Source: Thysanoteuthis rhombus (taxonomy: Eukaryota; Mollusca; Cephalopoda; Oegopsida; Thysanoteuthidae). Taken from it: DNA of 64,000 nucleotides. The notes below the pieces were generated by a model, which did no database searches, was not told the DNA's origin, and saw only the letters and a program-made list of their open reading frames with translations. Below, one piece after another: positions 52,995 to 63,900 of the stretch (its first letter is position 1; the number at the start of each line of letters is the position of its first letter). The stretch covers positions 49,234,311-49,298,310 of the forward strand of contig OY735224.1 of assembly GCA_963457665.1 (NCBI GenBank), written 5' to 3'. A program made the translations under genes and the position numbers.

Positions 52995-55401
52995 GGTAGC
53001 CTCGGAAGCAATGTTTTAAAGGTTTTTAACAACGTATTTGGATTTAGTAAAAAAAAAAGGATTTATTTTACACAGTGTTCATAACAAAACCTAAAAAGGG
53101 TAGCCTCGGAAGCAATGTTTTAAAGGTTTTTAACAACGTATTTGGATTTAGTAAAAAAAAAAGGATTTATTTTACACAGTGTTCATAACAAAACCTAAAA
53201 AGGGTAGCCTCGGAAGCAATGTTTTAAAGGTTTTTAACAACGTATTTGGATTTAGTAAAAAAAAAAAGGATTGATTTTACACAGTGTTCATAACAAAACC
53301 TAAAAAGGGTAGCCTCGGAAGCAATGTTTTAAAGGTTTTTAACAACGTATTTGGATTTAGTAAAAAAAAAAGGATTTATTTTACACAGTGTTCATAACAA
53401 AACCTAAAAAGGGTAGCCTCGGAAGCAATGTTTTAATGGTTTTTAACAACGTATTTGGATTTAATAAAAAAAAAAAGGATTGATTTTACACAGTGTTCAT
53501 AACAAAACCTAAAAAGGGTAGCCTCGGAAGCAATGTTTTAAAGGTTTTTAACAACGTATTTGGATTTAGTAAAAAAAAAAGGATTTATTTTACACAGTGT
53601 TCATAACAAAACCTAAAAAGGGTAGCCTCGGAAGCAATGTTTTAAAGGTTTTTAACAACGTATTTGGATTTAGTAAAAAAAAAAGGATTTATTTTACACA
53701 GTGTTCATAACAAAACCTAAAAAGGGTAGCCTCGGAAGCAATGTTTTAAAGGTTTTTAACAACGTATTTGGATTTAGTAAAAAAAAAAAGGATTGATTTT
53801 ACACAGCGTTCATAACAAAACCTAAAAAGGGTAGCCTCGGAAGCAATGTTTTAAAGGTTTTTAACAACGTATTTGGATTTAGTAAAAAAAAAAAGGATTT
53901 ATTTTACACAGTGTTCATAACAAAACCTAAAAAGGGAAGCCTTGGAAGCAATGTTTTCAAGGTTTTTAACAACTTTCTTGAATTTAGTAAAAAAAAAAGG
54001 ATTTATTTTACACAGTGTTCATAACAAAACCTAAAAAGGGTAGCCTCGGAAGCAATGTTTTAATGGTTTTTAACAACGTATTTGGATTTAATAAAAAAAA
54101 AAAGGATTGATTTTACACAGTGTTCATAACAAAACCTAAAAAGGGTAGCCTCGGAAGCAATGTTTTAAAGGTTTTTAACAACGTATTTGGATTTAGTAAA
54201 AAAAAAAGGATTTATTTTACACAGTGTTCATAACAAAACCTAAAAAGGGTAGCCTCGGAAGCAATGTTTTAAAGGTTTTTAACAACGTATTTGGATTTAG
54301 TAAAAAAAAAAGGATTTATTTTACACAGTGTTCATAACAAAACCTAAAAAGGGTAGCCTCGGAAGCAATGTTTTAAAGGTTTTTAACAACGTATTTGGAT
54401 TTAGTAAAAAAAAAAAGGATTGATTTTACACAGTGTTCATAACAAAACCTAAAAAGGGTAGCCTCGGAAGCAATGTTTTAAAGGTTTTTAACAACTTTCT
54501 TGAATTTAGTAAAAAAAAAAGGATTTATTTTACACAGTGTTCATAACAAAACCTAAAAAGGGTAGCCTCGGAAGCAATGTTTTAAAGGTTTTTAACAACT
54601 TTCTTGAATTTAGTAAAAAAAAAAAGGATTGATTTTACACAGTGTTCATAACAAAACCTAAAAAGGGTAGCCTCGGAAGCAATGTTTTAAAGGTTTTTAA
54701 CAACGTATTTGGATTTAATAAAAAAAAAAAGGATTTATTTTACACAGTGTTCATAACAAAACCTAAAAAGGGTAGCCTCGGAAGCAATGTTTTCAAGGTT
54801 TTTAACAACTTTCTTGAATTTAGTAAAAAAAAAAGGATTTATTTTACACAGTGTTCATAACAAAACCTAAAAAGGGTAGCCTCGGAAGCAATGTTTTAAA
54901 GGTTTTTAACAACGTATTTGGATTTAATAAAGAAAAAAAGGATTGATTTTACACAGTGTTCATAACAAAACCTAAAAAGGGTAGCCTCGGAAGCAATGTT
55001 TTCAAGGTTTTTAACAACGTATTTGGATTTAGTAAAAAAAAAAAAGGATTGATTTTACACAGTGTTCATAACAAAACCTAAAAAGGGTAGCCTCGGAAGC
55101 AATGTTTCAAAGGTTTTTAACAACGTATTTGGATTTAGAAAAAAAAAAAAAAGATTTATTTTACACAGTGTTCATAACAAAACCTAAAAAGGGTAGCCTC
55201 GGAAGCAATGTTTTAAAGGTTTTTAACAACGTATTTGGATTTAGTAAAAAAAAAAAGAATTGATTTTACACAGTGTTCATAACAAAACCTAAAAAGGGTA
55301 GCCTCGGAAGCAATGTTTTAAAGGTTTTTAACAACGTATTTGGATTTAATAAAAAAAAAAAGGATTGATTTTACACAGTGTTCATAACAAAACCTAAAAA
55401 G
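52995..55401 (+). repeat. 23-mer block, first copy of a 2,407-bp tandem duplication
   Basis: AATGG markers (53431, 54058), GAAGCCTTGG (53936), three L blocks, an A-run interrupted by G (54932) and the TTTCAAAGG monomer (55086) each recur exactly 2,407 bp later. The block also corresponds to 39.0-40.75 kb in the upstream AATGG domain. The right edge contains a GAATTGA junction near 55257 that the second copy lacks. Confidence 0.87.
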
Positions 55402-57808
55402 GGTAGCCTCGGAAGCAATGTTTTAAAGGTTTTTAACAACGTATTTGGATTTAGTAAAAAAAAAAGGATTTATTTTACACAGTGTTCATAACAAAACCTA
55501 AAAAGGGTAGCCTCGGAAGCAATGTTTTAAAGGTTTTTAACAACGTATTTGGATTTAGTAAAAAAAAAAGGATTTATTTTACACAGTGTTCATAACAAAA
55601 CCTAAAAAGGGTAGCCTCGGAAGCAATGTTTTAAAGGTTTTTAACAACGTATTTGGATTTAGTAAAAAAAAAAAGGATTGATTTTACACAGTGTTCATAA
55701 CAAAACCTAAAAAGGGTAGCCTCGGAAGCAATGTTTTAAAGGTTTTTAACAACGTATTTGGATTTAGTAAAAAAAAAAGGATTTATTTTACACAGTGTTC
55801 ATAACAAAACCTAAAAAGGGTAGCCTCGGAAGCAATGTTTTAATGGTTTTTAACAACGTATTTGGATTTAATAAAAAAAAAAAGGATTGATTTTACACAG
55901 TGTTCATAACAAAACCTAAAAAGGGTAGCCTCGGAAGCAATGTTTTAAAGGTTTTTAACAACGTATTTGGATTTAGTAAAAAAAAAAGGATTTATTTTAC
56001 ACAGTGTTCATAACAAAACCTAAAAAGGGTAGCCTCGGAAGCAATGTTTTAAAGGTTTTTAACAACGTATTTGGATTTAGTAAAAAAAAAAGGATTTATT
56101 TTACACAGTGTTCATAACAAAACCTAAAAAGGGTAGCCTCGGAAGCAATGTTTTAAAGGTTTTTAACAACGTATTTGGATTTAGTAAAAAAAAAAAGGAT
56201 TGATTTTACACAGCGTTCATAACAAAACCTAAAAAGGGTAGCCTCGGAAGCAATGTTTTAAAGGTTTTTAACAACGTATTTGGATTTAGTAAAAAAAAAA
56301 AGGATTTATTTTACACAGTGTTCATAACAAAACCTAAAAAGGGAAGCCTTGGAAGCAATGTTTTCAAGGTTTTTAACAACTTTCTTGAATTTAGTAAAAA
56401 AAAAAGGATTTATTTTACACAGTGTTCATAACAAAACCTAAAAAGGGTAGCCTCGGAAGCAATGTTTTAATGGTTTTTAACAACGTATTTGGATTTAATA
56501 AAAAAAAAAAGGATTGATTTTACACAGTGTTCATAACAAAACCTAAAAAGGGTAGCCTCGGAAGCAATGTTTTCAAAGTTTTTAACAACGTATTTGGATT
56601 TAGTAAAAAAAAAAGGATTTATTTTACACAGTGTTCATAACAAAACCTAAAAAGGGTAGCCTCGGAAGCAATGTTTTAAAGGTTTTTAACAACGTATTTG
56701 GATTTAGTAAAAAAAAAAGGATTTATTTTACACAGTGTTCATAACAAAACCTAAAAAGGGTAGCCTCGGGAGCAATGTTTTAAAGGTTTTTAACAACGTA
56801 TTTGGATTTAGTAAAAAAAAAAAGGATTGATTTTACACAGTGTTCATAACAAAACCTAAAAAGGGTAGCCTCGGAAGCAATGTTTTAAAGGTTTTTAACA
56901 ACTTTCTTGAATTTAGTAAAAAAAAAAGGATTTATTTTACACAGTGTTCATAACAAAACCTAAAAAGGGTAGCCTCGGAAGCAATGTTTTAAAGGTTTTT
57001 AACAACTTTCTTGAATTTAGTAAAAAAAAAAAGGATTGATTTTACACAGTGTTCATAACAAAACCTAAAAAGGGTAGCCTCGGAAGCAATGTTTTAAAGG
57101 TTTTTAACAACGTATTTGGATTTAATAAAAAAAAAAAGGATTTATTTTACACAGTGTTCATAACAAAACCTAAAAAGGGTAGCCTCGGAAGCAATGTTTT
57201 CAAGGTTTTTAACAACTTTCTTGAATTTAGTAAAAAAAAAAGGATTTATTTTACACAGTGTTCATAACAAAACCTAAAAAGGGTAGCCTCGGAAGCAATG
57301 TTTTAAAGGTTTTTAACAACGTATTTGGATTTAATAAAGAAAAAAAGGATTGATTTTACACAGTGTTCATAACAAAACCTAAAAAGGGTAGCCTCGGAAG
57401 CAATGTTTTCAAGGTTTTTAACAACGTATTTGGATTTAGTAAAAAAAAAAAAGGATTGATTTTACACAGTGTTCATAACAAAACCTAAAAAGGGTAGCCT
57501 CGGAAGCAATGTTTCAAAGGTTTTTAACAACGTATTTGGATTTAGAAAAAAAAAAAAAAGATTTATTTTACACAGTGTTCATAACAAAACCTAAAAAGGG
57601 TAGCCTCGGAAGCAATGTTTTAAAGGTTTTTAACAACGTATTTGGATTTAGTAAAAAAAAAAAGGATTGATTTTACACAGTGTTCATAACAAAACCTAAA
57701 AAGGGTAGCCTCGGAAGCAATGTTTTAAAAGTTTTTAACAACGTATTTGGATTTAATAAAAAAAAAAAGGATTGATTTTACACAGTGTTCATAACAAAAC
57801 CTAAAAAG
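55402..57808 (+). repeat. 23-mer block, second copy
   Basis: This abuts the first copy and has the same length, so every A-run change between them must cancel out or be absent. Matching markers: 55838, 56343, 56465, 57339 and 57493. Private changes are few: TTTTCAAAGTT near 56574, CTCGGGAGC near 56769, and in the last two monomers GGATTGA and TTTTAAAAGTT, which instead agree with the sequence after the TTTCAAAGG marker at 30.4, 35.2 and 48.3 kb. That suggests the joint was made by exchange inside that neighbourhood. Confidence 0.86.
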
Positions 57809-60800
57809 GGTAGCCTCGGAAGCAATGTTTTCAAGGTTTTTAACAACGTATTTGGATTTAGTAAAAAAAAAAAGGATTTATTTTACACAGTGTTCATAAC
57901 AAAACCTAAAAAGGGTAGCCTCGGAAGCAATGTTTTCAAGGTTTTTAACAACTTTCTTGAATTTAGTAAAAAAAAAAGGATTTATTTTACACAGTGTTCA
58001 TAACAAAACCTAAAAAGGGTAGCCTCGGAAGCAATGTTTTAAAGGTTTTTAACAACGTATTTGGATTTAGTAAAAAAAAAAAGGATTTATTTTACACAGT
58101 GTTCATAACAAAACCTAAAAAGGGTAGCCTCGGAAGCAATGTTTTCAAGGTTTTTAACAACGTATTTGGATTTAATAAAAAAAAAAGGATTGATTTTACA
58201 CAGTGTTCATAACAAAACCTAAAAAGGGTAGCCTCGGAAGCAATGTTTTAAAGGTTTTTAACAACGTATTTGGATTTAGTAAAAAAAAAAAGGATTGATT
58301 TTACACAGTGTTCATAACAAAACCTAAAAAGGGTAGCCTCGGAAGCAATGTTTTAAAGGTTTTTAACAACGTATTTGGATTTAGTAAAAAAAAAAGGATT
58401 TATTTTACACAGTGTTCATAACAAAACCTAAAAAGGGTAGCCTCGGAAGCAATGTTTTAATGGTTTTTAACAACGTATTTGGATTTAATAAAAAAAAAAA
58501 GGATTGATTTTACACAGTGTTCATAACAAAACCTAAAAAGGGTAGCCTCGGAAGCAATGTTTTAAAGGTTTTTAACAACGTATTTGGATTTAGTAAAAAA
58601 AAAAGGATTTATTTTACACAGTGTTCATAACAAAACCTAAAAAGGGTAGCCTCGGAAGCAATGTTTTAAAGGTTTTTAACAACGTATTTGGATTTAGTAA
58701 AAAAAAAAGGATTTATTTTACACAGTGTTCATAACAAAACCTAAAAAGGGTAGCCTCGGAAGCAATGTTTTAAAGGTTTTTAACAACGTATTTGGATTTA
58801 GTAAAAAAAAAAGGATTTATTTTACACAGTGTTCATAACAAAACCTAAAAAGGGTAGCCTCGGAAGCAATGTTTTAAAGGTTTTTAACAACGTATTTGGA
58901 TTTAGTAAAAAAAAAAGGATTTATTTTACACAGTGTTCATAACAAAACCTAAAAAGGGTAGCCTCGGAAGCAATGTTTTAATGGTTTTTAACAACGTATT
59001 TGGATTTAATAAAAAAAAAAAGGATTTATTTTACACAGTGTTCATAACAAAACCTAAAAAGGGTAGCCTCGGAAGCAATGTTTTCAAGGTTTTTAACAAC
59101 GTATTTGGATTTAGTAAAAAAAAAAGGATTTATTTTACACAGTGTTCATAACAAAACCTAAAAAGGGTAGCCTCGGAAGCAATGTTTTAAAGGTTTTTAA
59201 CAACGTATTTGGATTTAGTAAAAAAAAAAGGATTTATTTTACACAGTGTTCATAACAAAACCTAAAAAGGGTAGCCTCGGAAGCAATGTTTTAAAGGTTT
59301 TTAACAACGTATTTGGATTTAGTAAAAAAAAAAAGGATTGATTTTACACAGTGTTCATAACAAAACCTAAAAAGGGTAGCCTCGGAAGCAATGTTTTAAA
59401 GGTTTTTAACAACGTATTTGGATTTAGTAAAAAAAAAAGGATTTATTTTACACAGTGTTCATAACAAAACCTAAAAAGGGTAGCCTCGGAAGCAATGTTT
59501 TAATGGTTTTTAACAACGTATTTGGATTTAATAAAAAAAAAAAGGATTGATTTTACACAGTGTTCATAACAAAACCTAAAAAGGGTAGCCTCGGAAGCAA
59601 TGTTTTAAAGGTTTTTAACAACGTATTTGGATTTAGTAAAAAAAAAAGGATTTATTTTACACAGTGTTCATAACAAAACCTAAAAAGGGTAGCCTCGGAA
59701 GCAATGTTTTCAAGGTTTTTAACAACGTATTTGGATTTAATAAAAAAAAAAAAAAGATTTATTTTACACAGTGTTCATAACAAAACCTAAAAAGGGTAGC
59801 CTCGGAAGCAATGTTTTAAAGGTTTTTAACAACGTATTTGGATTTAGTAAAAAAAAAAAGGATTGATTTTACACAGCGTTCATAACAAAACCTAAAAAGG
59901 GTAGCCTCGGAAGCAATGTTTTCAAGGTTTTTAACAACGTATTTGGATTTAGTAAAAAAAAAAAGGATTTATTTTACACAGTGTTCATAACAAAACCTAA
60001 AAAGGGAAGCCTTGGAAGCAATGTTTTCAAGGTTTTTAACAACTTTCTTGAATTTAGTAAAAAAAAAAGGATTTATTTTACACAGTGTTCATAACAAAAC
60101 CTAAAAAGGGTAGCCTCGGAAGCAATGTTTTAATGGTTTTTAACAACGTATTTGGATTTAATAAAAAAAAAAGGATTGATTTTACACAGTGTTCATAACA
60201 AAACCTAAAAAGGGTAGCCTCGGAAGCAATGTTTTAAAGGTTTTTAACAACGTATTTGGATTTAGTAAAAAAAAAAGGATTTATTTTACACAGTGTTCAT
60301 AACAAAACCTAAAAAGGGTAGCCTCGGAAGCAATGTTTTAAAGGTTTTTAACAACGTATTTGGATTTAGTAAAAAAAAAAGGATTTATTTTACACAGTGC
60401 TCATAACAAAACCTAAAAAGGGTAGCCTCGGAAGCAATGTTTTAAAGGTTTTTAACAACGTATTTGGATTTAGTAAAAAAAAAAAGGATTGATTTTACAC
60501 AGTGTTCATAACAAAACCTAAAAAGGGTAGCCTCGGAAGCAATGTTTTAAAGGTTTTTAACAACTTTCTTGAATTTAGTAAAAAAAAAAGGATTTATTTT
60601 ACACAGTGTTCATAACAAAACCTAAAAAGGGTAGCCTCGGAAGCAATGTTTTCAAGGTTTTTAACAACGTATTTGGATTTAGTAAAAAAAAAAAGGATTG
60701 ATTTTACACAGTGTTCATAACAAAACCTAAAAAGGGTAGCCTCGGAAGCAATGTTTTCAAGGTTTTTAACAACTTTCTTGAATTTAGTAAAAAAAAAAGG

Positions 60801-60943
60801 ATTTATTTTACACAGTGTTCATAACAAAACCTAAAAAGGGTAGCCTCGGAAGCAATGTTTTAAAGGTTTTTAACAACGTATTTGGATTTAATAAAAAAAA
60901 AAAGGATTGATTTTACACAGTGTTCATAACAAAACCTAAAAAG
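57809..60943 (+). repeat. Further AATGG-domain material with a third cassette copy
   Basis: The first four monomers repeat the C-type/L-block/AAT series of 48.6-49.0 kb. Then come 104-bp units with AATGG markers near 58.46, 58.98, 59.50 and 60.13 kb. The GCG - GGATTTA - GAAGCCTTGG-L cassette reappears at about 59.8-60.1 kb, 3,663 bp after the previous one. One C-type AAT copy near 59.74 kb has a 14-A run and a single G. The end is mixed L and V units. It ends where single-G junctions take over. Confidence 0.8.
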
Positions 60944-63900
60944 GGTAGCCTCGGAAGCAATGTTTTCAAGGTTTTTAACAACGTATTTGGATTTAGTAAA
61001 AAAAAAAAGATTTATTTTACACAGTGTTCATAACAAAACCTAAAAATGGTAGCCTCGGAAGCAATGTTTTAAAGGTTTTTAACAACGTATTTGGATTTAG
61101 TAAAAAAAAAAAGATTTATTTTACACAGTGTTCATAACAAAACCTAAAAAGGGTAGCCTCGGAAGCAATGTTTTAAAGGTTTTTAACAACGTATTTGGAT
61201 TTAGTAAAAAAAAAAAGATTTATTTTACACAGTGTTCATAACAAAACCTAAAAAGGGTAGCCTCGGAAGCAATGTTTTAAAGGTTTTTAACAACGTATTT
61301 GGATTTAGTAAAAAAAAAAAGATTTATTTTACACAGTGTTCATAACAAAACCTAAAAAGGGTAGCCTCGGAAGCAATGTTTTCAAGGTTTTTAACAACGT
61401 ATTTGAATTTAATAAAAAAAAAAAAGGATTGATTTTACACAGTGTTCATAACAAAACCTAAAAAGGGTAGCCTCGGAAGCAATGTTTTAAAGGTTTTTAA
61501 CAACGTATTTGGATTTAATAAAAAAAAAAAGGATTGATTTTACACAGTGTTCATAACAAAACCTAAAAAGGGTAGCCTCGGAAGCAATGTTTTAAAGGTT
61601 TTTAACAACGTATTTGGATTTAGTAAAAAAAAAAAAGGATTTATTTTACACAGTGTTCATAACTAAACCTAAAAAGGGTAGCCTCGGAAGCAATGTTTTC
61701 AAGGTTTCTAAGAACGTATTTGGATTTAGTAAATAAAAAAAGGATTTATTTTACACAGTGTTCATAACAAAACCTAAAAAGGGTAGCCTCGAAAGCAATG
61801 TTTTCAAGGTTTTTAACAACGTATTTGGATTTAGTAAAAAAAAAAAGATTTATTTTACACAGTGTTCATAACAAAACCTAAAAAGGGTAGCCTCGAAAGC
61901 AATGTTTTCAAGGTTTTTAACAACGTATTTGGATTTAGTAAAAAAAAAAAGATTTATTTTACACAGTGTTCATAACAAAACCTAAAAAGGGTAGCCTCGG
62001 AAGCAATGTTTTAAAGGTTTTTAACAACGTATTTGGATTTAGTAAAAAAAAAAAGGATTGATTTTACACAGTGTTCATAACAAAACCTAAAAAGGGTAGC
62101 CTCGGAAGCAATGTTTTCAAGGTTTTTAACAACGTATTTGGATTTAGTAAAAAAAAAAAGATTTATTTTACACAGTGTTCATAACAAAACCTAAAAAGGG
62201 TAGCCTCGGAAGCAATGTTTTAAAGGTTTTTAACAACGTATTTGGATTTAGTAAAAAAAAAAAGATTTATTTTACACAGTGTTCATAACAAAACCTAAAA
62301 AGGGTAGCCTCGGAAGCAATGTTTTAAAGGTTTTTAACAACGTATTTGGATTTAGTAAAAAAAAAAAGATTTATTTTACACAGTGTTCATAACAAAACCT
62401 AAAAAGGGTAGCCTCGGAAGCAATGTTTTAAAGGTTTTTAACAACGTATTTGGATTTAGTAAAAAAAAAAAGATTTATTTTACACAGTGTTCATAACAAA
62501 ACCTAAAAAGGGTAGCCTCGGAAGCAATGTTTTAAAGGTTTTTAACAACGTATTTGGATTTAGTAAAAAAAAAAAGATTTATTTTACACAGTGTTCATAA
62601 CAAAACCTAAAAAGGGTAGCCTCGGAAGCAATGTTTTCAAGGTTTTTAACAACGTATTTGGATTTAGTAAAAAAAAAAAGATTTATTTTACACAGTGTTC
62701 ATAACAAAACCTAAAAAGGGTAGCCTCGGAAGCAATGTTTTCAAGGTTTTTAACAACGTATTTGGATTTAGTAAAAAAAAAAAGATTTATTTTACACAGT
62801 GTTCATAACAAAACCTAAAAAGGGTAGCCTCGGAAGCAATGTTTTAAAGGTTTTTAACAACGTATTTGGATTTAGTAAAAAAAAAAAGATTTATTTTACA
62901 CAGTGTTCATAACAAAACCTAAAAAGGGTAGCCTCGGAAGCAATGTTTTAAAGGTTTTTAACAACGTATTTGGATTTAGTAAAAAAAAAAAGATTTATTT
63001 TACACAGTGTTCATAACAAAACCTAAAAAGGGTAGCCTCGGAAGCAATGTTTTAAAGGTTTTTAACAACGTATTTGGATTTAGTAAAAAAAAAAAGATTT
63101 ATTTTACACAGTGTTCATAACAAAACCTAAAAAGGGTAGCCTCGGAAGCAATGTTTTAAAGGTTTTTAACAACGTATTTGGATTTAGTAAAAAAAAAAAG
63201 GATTGATTTTACACAGTGTTCATAACAAAACCTAAAAAGGGTAGCCTCGGAAGCAATGTTTTCAAGGTTTTTAACAACGTATTTGGATTTAGTAAAAAAA
63301 AAAAGATTTATTTTACACAGTGTTCATAACAAAACCTAAAAAGGGTAGCCTCGGAAGCAATGTTTTAAAGGTTTTTAACAACGTATTTGGATTTAGTAAA
63401 AAAAAAAAGGATTTATTTTACACAGTGTTCATAACAAAACCTAAAAAGGGTAGCCTCTGAAGCAATGTTTTAAAGGTTTTTAACAACGTATTTGGATTTA
63501 GTAAAAAAAAAAGGATTGATTTTACACAGTGTTCATAACAAAACCTAAAAAGGGTAGCCTCGGAAGCAATGTTTTCAAGGTTTTTAACAACGTATTTGGA
63601 TTTAGTAAAAATAAAAAGGATTTATTTTACACAGTGTTCATAACAAAACCTAAAAAGGGTAGCCTCGGAAGCAATGTTTTAAAGGTTTTTAACAACGTAT
63701 TTGGATTTAGTAAAAAAAAAAAAGATTTACTTTACACAGTGTTCATAACAAAACCTAAAAAGGGTAGCCTCGGAAGCAATGTTTTAAAGGTTTTTAACAA
63801 CGTATTTGGATTTAGTAAAAAAAAAAAGATTTATTTTACACAGTGTTCATAACAAAACCTACAAAGGGTAGCCTCGGAAGCAATGTTTTAAAGGTTTTTA

